A stretch of 64,000 nt of DNA, from the NCBI GenBank assembly GCA_002840505.1, contig PHBC01000001.1:257767-321766 (forward strand), given 5' to 3'. A program made the translations under genes and the position numbers. Under the pieces are notes generated by a model. It did not search any database. It saw only the letters and a list, made by a program, of their open reading frames with translations, and had not been told where the DNA came from. This document shows, piece by piece, positions 1-8,122 of the stretch. Each line of letters opens with the position of its first letter. The first letter of the stretch is position 1. The DNA is from Deltaproteobacteria bacterium HGW-Deltaproteobacteria-2. GTDB lineage: Bacteria; Desulfobacterota; Syntrophia; Syntrophales; Smithellaceae.

Positions 1-358
1 ATCCTGTTAATCCAATTACAGCAATGGAAAACCGTTTCCTCCATTCATGGGCAAGATCGCCCAACGCAATCAACGTATCTACAACTTTAATCACAGTGAC
101 ATTCTTATCTGTCAGATCTTTACTAACTTTTGCATCATGAACTATAATTCCGGCAGCTCCCAGCTGCAGTGCTTGATTTACGAAATCATGTCCATCAAAC
201 TTTTCACCTTTCAATGCGATAAAAAGATTCCCCTTTTTTACCAGACGAGAATCAGTGGAAATTCCATAAAACGTTTTTTCCGAAGCCCCGGTAACTAAAT
301 TTCCGGTGGTTGCCTTCAATACATCATCTAGCAAAAATTTCGGCGACTCATAATTCAT
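1..358 (-). CDS. murF: MurF, UDP-MurNAc-tripeptide--D-Ala-D-Ala ligase (N-terminal part, cut by window edge)
   Basis: Adds D-Ala-D-Ala to UDP-MurNAc-tripeptide, the last cytoplasmic step of the muropeptide precursor. The reverse strand reads MNYESPKFLLDDV from an ATG at 358 and continues open to base 1. The visible part is the Mur ligase N-terminal domain, with STDSRLVKKGNLFIALKGE and FDGHDF as in MurE/MurF, and it reaches AVIGLTG just before the ATP loop. It starts 4 bp after the murE stop, so it is the next gene of the dcw operon. The rest lies outside the window. Confidence 0.9.
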   Translation of the reverse strand, partial: MNYESPKFLLDDVLKATTGNLVTGASEKTFYGISTDSRLVKKGNLFIALKGEKFDGHDFVNQALQLGAAGIIVHDAKVSKDLTDKNVTVIKVVDTLIALGDLAHEWRKRFSIAVIGLTG

Positions 359-362
359 CAAT

Positions 363-1892
363 TTAACTTAAGCAGCTTCCTGATTCCAAAATTTGTTTTA
401 CAACAATACGATCATCAAACGGCACTTTATCTGTTCCCAAAATCTGATAATCCTCATGACCTTTTCCTGCAATTAGAATAATATCTTCTTCTTGTGCTGC
501 ACTTATTGCGGTTTCAATGGCCTTTCTCCGATCGGGTATTACTGTGTAGCGATGAGCAACATTCTCCGATTGTAAATTGCCGGGCAATATTTTCTGTATC
601 CTGCTTTGATCAATTCCAGTTTCTATCTCAGCAATAATAGACAACGGATCTTCCAGACGGGGATTATCTGATGTCACAATAGTCAGATCACTGTATGTTG
701 TGGCCGCTTCACCCATAAGTGGTCTCTTGCCGTGATCTCTATTCCCGCCGCAGCCGAAAACCGTGATAATGCGTTTCTTCTTCAGCTCTGTTAAATTTTG
801 CAGTACACGCCTCAAAGCATCATCCGTATGAGCATAATCGACAAAAATATTAAGTCCCGATGATGAATCAACTTTCTCCAGGCGACCGGGGACACAAAAT
901 AAATTTTCTATTCCCTTTTTAATTGTTGAAGGAGAAATTTTTAAGACAGAAGCAGCACCGGCAGCAGCCAGAATATTATAAAGATTAAATTTACCTATAA
1001 GCGATGATTCTATAGAAAAAGTCTCCTCGCCTAAACTAACCCGTGCTTTTATTCCGGATAATGCTAATTCATAGCTTGCAGCTCGGATTAAGCTTTCATT
1101 TTCCATGCCGTAAGTTACGACCGGCAAATTAACCTCTTTTAGGATTCTTTGCCCCCACCGATCATCGGCATTAATAATCATTTTTTGCGGGTGAACCTTT
1201 TTGCTTTGAGGCAATACTTCAGCAAAAAATCGTTTCTTAGCCTGAAAATAATTTTCCATCGTCAAGTGATAATCGAGATGATCACGGGTAAGATTAGTAA
1301 AAACACCTAAATCAAAATCACAGTCATCAACCCTCTTTAAATCAACAGCATGAGATGAAACTTCGGCAACAGCATGAGTGACATGATCATCAGCCATCGC
1401 GCGTAAGATTTTCTGCAAATCATAAGATTCGGGAGTAGTATTAGGTGCCGGATAAATCTTATCATTGTAACGGTAATTAACCGTGCCCAAAACTCCGCAA
1501 TTAAAACCTGCCGCTTTAAGTATAGATTCCAGAAGATAAGATATTGTTGTTTTACCGTTTGTCCCCATAACAGCAATAAGCACCAACTCGGCAGAAGGAT
1601 TACCAAAATAATTTTTGGCTAAAACACTTAAAGAACGCCGGCTGTCGACCACCCTAACTGCTGTCACGGCAGAAGGAACATTGAAATCTTTTTCATGAAC
1701 AATGGCCCGCGCTCCACGAGCTATCGCGTCCATAATAAAATCATGCCCGTCATGTTTTAAACCGGCAACAGCAACAAACAGCGAGCCTGCTTCGCATTTA
1801 TCCGCAGAATAACAGACAGAAGAGATATCCTGATGAGAGTCTCCGGAAATATTGATTATGTCTAATCCTTCAATTAAACGACGCAGATTCAT
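363..1892 (-). CDS. murE: MurE, UDP-MurNAc-L-Ala-D-Glu--meso-diaminopimelate ligase
   Basis: Adds the third amino acid to the peptidoglycan stem peptide in the cytoplasm. The 509-residue length is normal for MurE. The ATP loop GTNGKTT is at about residues 110-116. The DNPR motif (SDNPRLEDP, about residue 410) is the signature of meso-diaminopimelate-specific MurE, so the wall is predicted to be mDAP type. HTDDALRR and GKGHEDYQ in the C-terminal domain are also family-typical. It lies 7 bp behind ftsI and 4 bp before murF in one minus-strand operon. Confidence 0.95.
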   Translation of the reverse strand: MNLRRLIEGLDIINISGDSHQDISSVCYSADKCEAGSLFVAVAGLKHDGHDFIMDAIARGARAIVHEKDFNVPSAVTAVRVVDSRRSLSVLAKNYFGNPSAELVLIAVMGTNGKTTISYLLESILKAAGFNCGVLGTVNYRYNDKIYPAPNTTPESYDLQKILRAMADDHVTHAVAEVSSHAVDLKRVDDCDFDLGVFTNLTRDHLDYHLTMENYFQAKKRFFAEVLPQSKKVHPQKMIINADDRWGQRILKEVNLPVVTYGMENESLIRAASYELALSGIKARVSLGEETFSIESSLIGKFNLYNILAAAGAASVLKISPSTIKKGIENLFCVPGRLEKVDSSSGLNIFVDYAHTDDALRRVLQNLTELKKKRIITVFGCGGNRDHGKRPLMGEAATTYSDLTIVTSDNPRLEDPLSIIAEIETGIDQSRIQKILPGNLQSENVAHRYTVIPDRRKAIETAISAAQEEDIILIAGKGHEDYQILGTDKVPFDDRIVVKQILESGSCLS

Positions 1893-1899
1893 TTAAACC

Positions 1900-3873
1900 T
1901 CAATTGTGCAACTCAAAAACAACATTACACACTCGTTCTTCCCCAAACGGAGTGTGGGCTTGTGGATATTGACGCACGGCCCAGCCATTACCGGATACTT
2001 TAAGCTCTATTGATTCGGCCTTTGCTTTTTTCATCGCTTCTCTGATCGTCAAACCCGCAAAATTAGGCATGGTTGATTCATCACTGCTAACAACATTCTG
2101 CTGAGTTAGAGTTTGCTGCGTCGAGACCAGCTCCACTTTATTGGGATCTTTTTCAAAAATAGGGGTCTCCCTGATATTTGTCTTGAAACAATTGAGTATC
2201 TGATCACCGATGTTTTTAAAAACCGGAGCGGCGGCTACTCCACCCCACTTATCTCTTTGCGGTTCATCAAGCATTACCAGAATAGCGACTTGCGGATTAT
2301 CGGCAGGAAAGAAGCCCATGAAGGATGTACGCACCCTCTCCGATGAATATACACCGCGTTTAAAATCGAACTTTTGTGAAGTTCCTGTTTTACCGGCAAC
2401 GGCGACATTAACAATGCTCGCTTTTTTACCTGTTCCGTCGGGAGCACCTACAACCTCCGTAAGCATAGTGGTAAGACGTTTGGCCACACCCGGAGAAATA
2501 ACTTTACGTACTACTGTTGGCGCATATAATTTAACGAGACGATTATTTTTATCGGCAATACCGCGCACGATATAAGGTTTCATTAAGACTCCGTCGTTCG
2601 CTATGGCAGACACAGCGGCGATTAATTGAATCGCCGTAACTGAAATGCCCTGACCGAAAGCAATCATAGCCGTATCAACCGGCACCCAGTTTTTCACCGG
2701 CCTGACCAACCCCGCGGTCTCGCCGGGCAGATCTATACCAGTCCTTTCCCCAAAACCAAATTTTTGAATATAGTCATAGAATTTTTCTCTTCCCATCTTT
2801 TGAGCTATTTTTGCAGCACCGATATTACTGGAATATTTTAATATATCAGGAACTCCCAAATATCCGTGGCGTTTTCTTTGTGCTTCATGAATAACACGAT
2901 TTGCCACTTTATAATTTCCATTTTCACAGAAAAACTTATCTGATTCCTTAATGATCTTTTCTTCCAGCGCAGCAGCCACTAAAAAAGGCTTGAATGTTGA
3001 TCCCGGATCAAAATTATCGGCAATGGCGCGGTTACGCCATTTTTCCGGTGTAAGTCCCTCGATGTTATTGGGATTGAATCCTACCTGGTTGGCAAGCGCT
3101 AAAATTTCTCCCGTCTTGGGATCCATGACAATGGCTACGCCTCCCTTTGCGCCCTTATCCAGAACAGCTTCTTTTAAGTGGGTTTCCACAAGATATTGAA
3201 TCCGATTATCTATGGTTAATACCAGGTTTTCATTTTCGTCTTTTTTTGTTTCACTCTTTTCCACGCGCAAAAACAATTTTTTCCCCTTGGCATCTCTGGC
3301 CCAGGCCAGCTTCTCCGGCTTTCCTTTCAAAGATTCATCATATTTTTTTTCCAATCCTTCCAAGCCGCTGGCATCCAAGCCGACAAATCCCAGCAAATGC
3401 GCAGCCAGTTCGCCATTAGGGTAAAAGCGTTTAGGCTCTTTAACTAAGAAAATGCCTTCGATGTCCGCATTTTCCACCAAAGCAGCTTGTTGCGGAGAAA
3501 TTCTTCTGGCCAGCCAGCAAAAGTTTTTGGGTGACGATATCTTTTTAAAAACTGTTTGATTGTCCAGATTAAGAATCTCAGCAACTTGCCCGGAAACCTT
3601 AGCGGGATCCGCAATTTTGGAAGGATCGGCACAAACGGAATTGGCCATTATGGATATGGCCAGCTTTTCCCCGTTACGATCGAAAATTACACCTCTTTCC
3701 GGCTGCAATTGCAGAACAGTGGTATGCTGCCTGTGTGCCAATGATTTTAGTTTCTGACCGGATAAAACCTGTAATTGGAAAGCGCGTGATATCAAAGCAA
3801 CAAAGAACACTAAGAAAACCGAGAGAATAATGACTATTCTTATTTTCAGCCATTTTTTTGATTCGGCAGCCAT
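1900..3873 (-). CDS. ftsI: FtsI/PBP3-type division transpeptidase with C-terminal PASTA domain
   Basis: Septal peptidoglycan DD-transpeptidase anchored in the inner membrane. One N-terminal membrane helix (about residues 11-33) is followed by the PBP dimerisation domain and the transpeptidase domain. The catalytic motifs are STFK (292-295), SSN (348-350) and KTGT (495-498). Residues from about 594 to the end (STMPNFAGLTIREAMKKA and on) form a single PASTA domain. PASTA is absent from E. coli FtsI but common on division PBPs of Gram-positives and several deltaproteobacteria. It sits 1 bp from ftsL, in the standard dcw order mraZ-rsmH-ftsL-ftsI-murE-murF. Confidence 0.93.
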   Translation of the reverse strand: MAAESKKWLKIRIVIILSVFLVFFVALISRAFQLQVLSGQKLKSLAHRQHTTVLQLQPERGVIFDRNGEKLAISIMANSVCADPSKIADPAKVSGQVAEILNLDNQTVFKKISSPKNFCWLARRISPQQAALVENADIEGIFLVKEPKRFYPNGELAAHLLGFVGLDASGLEGLEKKYDESLKGKPEKLAWARDAKGKKLFLRVEKSETKKDENENLVLTIDNRIQYLVETHLKEAVLDKGAKGGVAIVMDPKTGEILALANQVGFNPNNIEGLTPEKWRNRAIADNFDPGSTFKPFLVAAALEEKIIKESDKFFCENGNYKVANRVIHEAQRKRHGYLGVPDILKYSSNIGAAKIAQKMGREKFYDYIQKFGFGERTGIDLPGETAGLVRPVKNWVPVDTAMIAFGQGISVTAIQLIAAVSAIANDGVLMKPYIVRGIADKNNRLVKLYAPTVVRKVISPGVAKRLTTMLTEVVGAPDGTGKKASIVNVAVAGKTGTSQKFDFKRGVYSSERVRTSFMGFFPADNPQVAILVMLDEPQRDKWGGVAAAPVFKNIGDQILNCFKTNIRETPIFEKDPNKVELVSTQQTLTQQNVVSSDESTMPNFAGLTIREAMKKAKAESIELKVSGNGWAVRQYPQAHTPFGEERVCNVVFELHN

Positions 3874-3874
3874 A

Positions 3875-4222
3875 TCATTCTCCCGATTTCTTTAAAACAA
3901 TTATCTGACTGTTATCAGGATACGACATTTGCAATTTGTTCATTACAATGCTTTCAATCCTCTGCGGTGATTTGAGCATTGCATATTCCAATTTTAATTT
4001 TTTTTGTTCCTCCAACTTCTGCTCTTTGATGCTTAGCTCCGTAGCGATATTATATTCCAATTCAGTCATGCGAATATGAGAACCGACATAGATCAAAGCA
4101 ACAAACATGAACACTATGGCAAAAATAATAAATGTCGAATACTTGATTCCGAAAGAACCTTCCTTCGCCTCCTGAAAACGGGGGACAACTCTTGTTCCGA
4201 CAGATTCTGCAGATTGTGCCAT
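3875..4222 (-). CDS. ftsL: FtsL-like cell division protein
   Basis: Small bitopic protein of 115 residues: a short cytoplasmic N-terminus, one membrane helix (about residues 32-50, STFIIFAIVFMFVALIYVG), then a predicted periplasmic coiled coil rich in E, K and L. This is the FtsL/DivIC plan, and its place between rsmH and ftsI is the conserved position of ftsL. FtsL sequences diverge strongly, so the call rests on position and topology rather than motifs. One base separates it from each neighbour, so it is almost certainly co-translated with them. Confidence 0.8.
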   Translation of the reverse strand: MAQSAESVGTRVVPRFQEAKEGSFGIKYSTFIIFAIVFMFVALIYVGSHIRMTELEYNIATELSIKEQKLEEQKKLKLEYAMLKSPQRIESIVMNKLQMSYPDNSQIIVLKKSGE

Positions 4223-4223
4223 T

Positions 4224-5159
4224 TTAAACTCTCCGGGCTACACGCAACTTAGCACTGCGAGCGCGTGGATTAGCTTCGATTTCTTCTGCCGCAGGAATCA
4301 GCGCTTTTCTAGTCATTATTTCCAGTTTTGCTTCTTTTTGACAAACGCAAAACGGTATGTCCTTCGGGCAGACACAAACTCCGGTTAAAGCGCGAAATTC
4401 ATTTTTTACAATGCGATCTTCCAGCGAATGAAAAGAAATTACGCAAAGGCGACCACCTGTTTTCAGCGCATCAGCCGCAGCGTTAATTGCCGGTTTTATA
4501 TTATCCAACTCGTTGTTGACGGCGATTCTGATAGCCTGAAAGGTTCTTGTGGCGGGATGAATTCTCTGCCATTTTAATTTGGCTGGCATGCAGGAAGCAA
4601 CAATTGCCGCCAGTTCCGCAGTTGTTTCAATGGGTGCGAGTTGTCTTTTCTTTGATATTGTCCTGGCTATTCTTGTTGCCATTTTTTCTTCTCCGTAAAA
4701 CCTGATGATGTTTTCCAGTTCGTTTTGCGCGAAGCTGTTGACAATATCGTAAGCGCTAAGTTTCAAACTGCGATCCATACGCATATCGAGCAGCGCCTGT
4801 TTATTAAAACTAAAACCTCTGTGGTCTGTTTCCAGTTGATGGGAAGAAACTCCTAAATCCAGAAGAACGCCATCAACTTTTTCTATATTTAAACTTTTTA
4901 GTATATTGTCTAAATCAGCAAAGTTAGCCTTGATCAAAATCTTGCGTGAACCGAACTGGGCCAGTCTTTTTTCCGCGAACTGCAGAGCATCATCATCGCA
5001 ATCAATTCCCACCAGCAGCGCGTCAGTTTCTTTAAGTATCGCGTAAGCGTGACCTGCACCTCCCACAGTGCAATCCACGTAAACTCCCGTTCTACTGACT
5101 AAAAGCGATTCAATAACTTCTTTAACCATTACCGGCTCGTGATAGAAGTCGGTAATCAT
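4224..5159 (-). CDS. rsmH: RsmH (MraW), 16S rRNA C1402 N4-methyltransferase
   Basis: SAM-dependent methylation of N4 of C1402 in 16S rRNA. The 311-residue length is typical. The N-terminus HEPVMVKEVIESL and the SAM-binding VDCTVGGAGHA (about residues 28-38) are hallmarks. LLDLGVSSHQL, DMRMD and the C-terminal CVISFHSLEDRIVK and NPRARSAKLRVA are all present. It is the second gene of the dcw operon, 3 bp after mraZ and 1 bp before ftsL. Confidence 0.96.
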   Translation of the reverse strand: MITDFYHEPVMVKEVIESLLVSRTGVYVDCTVGGAGHAYAILKETDALLVGIDCDDDALQFAEKRLAQFGSRKILIKANFADLDNILKSLNIEKVDGVLLDLGVSSHQLETDHRGFSFNKQALLDMRMDRSLKLSAYDIVNSFAQNELENIIRFYGEEKMATRIARTISKKRQLAPIETTAELAAIVASCMPAKLKWQRIHPATRTFQAIRIAVNNELDNIKPAINAAADALKTGGRLCVISFHSLEDRIVKNEFRALTGVCVCPKDIPFCVCQKEAKLEIMTRKALIPAAEEIEANPRARSAKLRVARRV

Positions 5160-5162
5160 GGT

Positions 5163-5609
5163 TTAAATTCCCAGATCAGCTATGAAGTCGGCGCATTTGT
5201 CAATTTCACCGGCGGCCTGTTTCATTCTTTCTTCGAAACGATCTTTCGACCAGATTTCAATATTTTTCAGCATACCGGCCAGAACAATATCTTTTTCCAA
5301 TTGGGCATATTCGCGTAAAGTCGGCGGGATAAGCACACGCCCTTGTCCGTCAATACTGCAATCAACCGCTCCGGACATAAAGAAGCGCTGAAATGAACGC
5401 ACTTCTTTGCGCAACTTGGATTGATGGGCTACTTTTTCTTCAATTATCAACCACTCATCGTAAGGAAAAACCATCAAGTACTGGTCCCAGTTGGTAATTA
5501 CAATCCGATTGTCGTACTCATCCGCAAAAATTTCACGGAACTTGGACGGGAAAATTATTCTCCCCTTTTCATCGATTGTATGATGATATTGTCCTCTAAA
5601 AACAGACAT
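5163..5609 (-). CDS. mraZ: MraZ, dcw-cluster transcriptional regulator
   Basis: AbrB-like double-SpoVT/MraZ-domain protein that binds repeats upstream of its own operon. Two copies of the fold are visible: [18 protein letters not shown] near the N-terminus and [17 protein letters not shown] near residue 85. The ATG at 5609 is chosen over the in-frame GTG at 5612 because the ribosome site GGAGG stands 6 nt before the ATG but only 3 nt before the GTG. First gene of the dcw operon; its own operator and promoter lie directly upstream. Confidence 0.94.
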   Translation of the reverse strand: MSVFRGQYHHTIDEKGRIIFPSKFREIFADEYDNRIVITNWDQYLMVFPYDEWLIIEEKVAHQSKLRKEVRSFQRFFMSGAVDCSIDGQGRVLIPPTLREYAQLEKDIVLAGMLKNIEIWSKDRFEERMKQAAGEIDKCADFIADLGI

Positions 5610-5642
5610 CACTTCCCTCCACGATAAGCCACTTTACTCCAC
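5609..5642 (-). promoter_or_regulatory. MraZ operator: four GTG(G) repeats at exact 10-bp spacing
   Basis: On the minus strand GTGG occurs at 5642-5639, 5632-5629 and 5622-5619, and a fourth, shorter GTG at 5612-5610 overlaps the start region. The period is exactly 10 bp. In E. coli and other bacteria MraZ binds TGGG-type repeats spaced the same way between the mraZ promoter and start codon. The position here, between a good -10 box and the mraZ ATG, fits repression of its own operon. The repeat is read directly; binding is inferred. Confidence 0.7.
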
Positions 5643-5649
5643 TGAGCCA

Positions 5650-5678
5650 ACTATAAAGACCACAATTGTCTTTGTCAA
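5650..5678 (-). promoter_or_regulatory. Sigma-70 promoter of the mraZ/dcw operon
   Basis: Read on the minus strand: TTGACA at 5678-5673, a 17-bp spacer, then TATAGT at 5655-5650. The -35 matches consensus in full and the -10 matches in 5 of 6 positions. The MraZ repeats lie just downstream. Confidence 0.72.
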
Positions 5679-5845
5679 GCAAAAAATTTAATTTTTTTAG
5701 GGTTAAGTAACTTAAAATCACTGAGGAAATACGGAAAAAACAGGCGATCTTTTTTTGAATTGAAAAAAACAGCGGAAATAAAATTTTTTATTAAAAAAAT
5801 AAAGACTTTTTTCGCTATTTTTCATTGAGGTTCTTGCACTTTAAG

Positions 5846-6946
5846 TTACTGTATTGATTCATTATTAATGTATCGATAACGATTTATGGCACGTTTGTGC
5901 TCAACCAGTGAAGCTGAAAAAAAGTGTGAACCGTCTTTTTTGGAAACAAAATAAAGATACTTTACCGGAGCTGGATAAAGCACAGCTTTTAAAGAAGCCA
6001 CACCCGGATTGGCAATGGGACCCGGTGGCAAGCCTTTTATAACATAAGTATTATAAGGAGATTTTCTTCTCAAATGACTGCGCAGGACCTTGCCTTCAAA
6101 ACTATCCAAATCATAAACGGCTGTGGGATCACTTTGTAAGCGCATTCTCTTTCTGAGCCTGTTATGAAATACTGCTGAAATCATGGGCTTTTCCGCATCG
6201 TCACCTGATTCTTTACCGATAATAGAGGCAAAAGTAACAAGTTTATGAATGTCTAATTTCATCTCTCCTGCTCTTTTAATCATTCCCGGTGTAATTTTTT
6301 TCCAAAACTGACTAACCATTATTTTCATAATTTGGCGAGTACTCATCGAGCGGTCAAAAAAGTAAGTGTCCGGAAAAAGGTAACCCTCTATGGAATCCGC
6401 CTGAATATTTAAAGATCCTAAAAAATCTTCATCGCCAGCCAGTTCTAAAAAATTATCTTCGTCAATTAGTTTGTACTCTTTCAAGCGATCAATAATTTCT
6501 TTCAGCGAAAAGTCTTCCGGAATTGTCACTTTATATTTTTTAATATCACCGCGAATAAGTTTTTCAATGATGGCATTGGGAGTTAGGGACGTGTTAAATT
6601 CATATTCGCCTGCACGAATATGGCGTCTGGCGTTTTTTATTACAGTCAAGCTGTAAAAGAAAATACGGTATTTAATCAATCCAGCCCGATTGAGTATTTC
6701 CGTAACCTCTAAAAAGCTGGAACCTGTGGGGATATCAACCAGTACATTCACATTTCTTTTATCAATGGAACTAATTGAATAATTTAATAGCAAAACGCAA
6801 AAGACAAGAATAACAGCAATAAAATATAAAATAACGCGGCGAACTGTTCTGCCGATAAAAGAGGACTTCTTAAAAAAACTGAACAAGAGAATCCGCCTTA
6901 TCCATGAATTTTTCTCTATTCTATTTTTTTTATCAGATTTATTCAT
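5846..6946 (-). CDS. mltG: MltG, endolytic murein transglycosylase
   Basis: Inner-membrane lytic transglycosylase that cuts nascent glycan and is thought to act as a chain terminator. One membrane helix at about residues 37-56 follows a basic cytoplasmic tail. A LysM-like region (about 65-140) precedes the YceG domain. The catalytic Glu is E246 in FASIIGKESGD, and NPGVASLKAVLYPA and NTYVIKGLPPGPIANPG are family-typical. The 366-residue length is normal. It is 24 bp downstream of ruvX on the same strand. An 11-bp inverted repeat (arms 5706-5716 and 5840-5850) lies between it and mraZ, but I see no clear terminator. Confidence 0.94.
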   Translation of the reverse strand: MNKSDKKNRIEKNSWIRRILLFSFFKKSSFIGRTVRRVILYFIAVILVFCVLLLNYSISSIDKRNVNVLVDIPTGSSFLEVTEILNRAGLIKYRIFFYSLTVIKNARRHIRAGEYEFNTSLTPNAIIEKLIRGDIKKYKVTIPEDFSLKEIIDRLKEYKLIDEDNFLELAGDEDFLGSLNIQADSIEGYLFPDTYFFDRSMSTRQIMKIMVSQFWKKITPGMIKRAGEMKLDIHKLVTFASIIGKESGDDAEKPMISAVFHNRLRKRMRLQSDPTAVYDLDSFEGKVLRSHLRRKSPYNTYVIKGLPPGPIANPGVASLKAVLYPAPVKYLYFVSKKDGSHFFSASLVEHKRAINRYRYINNESIQ

Positions 6947-6970
6947 ATTTTTTGAGGAATTAAATTGAAA

Positions 6971-7384
6971 TTATTTAGCGATAGAATCCAGATAACCTTG
7001 AAGAATAACGCAGGCGGCCAGTTTATCAATCTTATCTTTTCTCTTTTTCCAATGCATACCGGATTTGATTAGTATTTCTTCAGCTTCTTTGGTAGAGAGT
7101 GTTTCCGGCCACTTAATAACAGGCAGAGAAAAAGTCTTAACAAGCTGAATCGAGAAACGATTCACCTTTTCACATTGTATGCCCTCTGAACCATCAAGTC
7201 GAACAGGATAACCTATTACAATCTTTTCAACATTGTAGCTCTTGATCAGATTATCCAGGATATCCCAATCATGTTTCTTGCTTTTTCTGATGATTGTGGG
7301 CAATCCTTGCGCTGTCATTCCAAGCTCATCGCAGATGGCAGCCCCAATTCTTTTTTCACCGTAATCTAAACCAAGTATACGCAA
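6971..7384 (-). CDS. ruvX: RuvX/YqgF, Holliday-junction resolvase-like nuclease
   Basis: RNase-H-fold nuclease implicated in pre-16S rRNA maturation and Holliday-junction resolution. The N-terminus MRILGLDYGEKRIGAA carries the first catalytic Asp. IVIGYPVRLDGSEG is the YqgF signature, and DKLAACVILQGYLD ends the protein with a conserved Asp. Full length at 137 residues. A 41-bp piece of this gene (7154-7194) is repeated at 16500-16540 beyond the RiPP island. The original neighbour on the other side was presumably selB, transcribed divergently. Confidence 0.93.
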   Translation of the reverse strand: MRILGLDYGEKRIGAAICDELGMTAQGLPTIIRKSKKHDWDILDNLIKSYNVEKIVIGYPVRLDGSEGIQCEKVNRFSIQLVKTFSLPVIKWPETLSTKEAEEILIKSGMHWKKRKDKIDKLAACVILQGYLDSIAK

Positions 7385-7394
7385 ACATAACCTC

Positions 7395-7686
7395 TTGACG
7401 TATGGTTTCTAACAATTTTAACCAATATTTTCAATCATTAAATCATCGGTTGTTTTCGCGGTTTAATACAAGTTTTCATTCATGCAAATTATAAAAAAAA
7501 TTATAATGTTGTGAAAAAGTGAGGAGTTTGTTATTTTCCACAAAATATTGATCAAATCAAACAGGCAAATATATGAAATATTTTGTTCTTGGCACAGCCG
7601 GTCACGTCGATCACGGAAAAACAGCGTTAATTAAAGCGCTTACCGGAGTAGACACAGATCGTTTGAAAGAGGGGGGGGAAAGGGGA
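7395..7686. repeat. Left copy of the duplicated ruvX-selB junction flanking the RiPP island
   Basis: This block (ruvX-selB intergenic region plus the first ~110 bp of selB) recurs at 16541-16829 in the same orientation. My hand alignment shows about a dozen substitutions and one single-base indel over about 280 bp. The homology resumes inside ruvX (7154-7194 versus 16500-16540), so the original duplicated block was longer and about 200 bp was lost from the right copy. The left copy keeps ruvX whole and selB truncated; the right copy is the reverse. This is the pattern left by single-crossover integration of a circular molecule. Confidence 0.9.
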
Positions 7687-7689
7687 TAA
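7573..7689 (+). pseudogene. Truncated selB copy (first ~34 codons)
   Basis: From an ATG at 7573 this reads [20 protein letters not shown] and on to [10 protein letters not shown], then stops at TAA 7687-7689. The first 34 residues match the intact SelB at 16718 except for Tyr in place of His at position 3. A run of eight G (7671-7678) replaces the A-rich tract of the intact gene, after which the similarity is lost. It contains only the first GTP-binding loop and cannot encode a working factor. It is the truncated arm of the junction duplication. Confidence 0.88.
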
Positions 7690-8001
7690 GCGGACATTGA
7701 GTGATGGAACTTTTGTAAGCGAAGTTGTGGAGAAGGCCGAAGAAAGATTCAAGGAAGGATATCGACTCAGAGCCAGAGGATATGTGGATTCATTAATCAA
7801 ACGAGTTACTGAGATCACTCAAGTAACTCCGGATGAAATATTAGATTCATTAAGAGATGCAAAAAGGACAAAGGCAAGAAGTACCCTGTGTTATTGGGCA
7901 ACGGAAAAGCTTGGAACGCCTCAAATCCAGTTGGCGTAATTGCGAAACGGACACAATCGGCGATTACTTACGCCGCCAGAAGGGGGAAAAGTGATTGTTG
8001 A
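7670..8001 (+). pseudogene. Decayed C-terminal part of a Y1 (REP-associated/IS200-like) transposase
   Basis: Frame +2 from about 7676 reads [20 protein letters not shown], matching the region after the catalytic domain of large Y1 transposases. It is followed by a DnaA-C-like helix-turn-helix region, KARSTLCYWATEKLG. The frame hits TAA at 7937, but the missing end of that domain (IAKRTQSAITYAARRGK) continues in another frame to TGA at 7999-8001. So there is a frameshift plus loss of the whole catalytic N-terminus. It is fused directly to the selB fragment. The longest open piece (7697-7939, TTG start) is not a functional gene. Confidence 0.62.
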
Positions 8002-8122
8002 GAACAATTCATATCTGATCGAATGAGGGGATTGATATTTTGAAGTACGTCCCCTAATACGCCGCCAGAATTGTCATCGATATCAGCTTTTGTCGATGTC
8101 CGTTCGGCTCTGCGCGCAGAAT

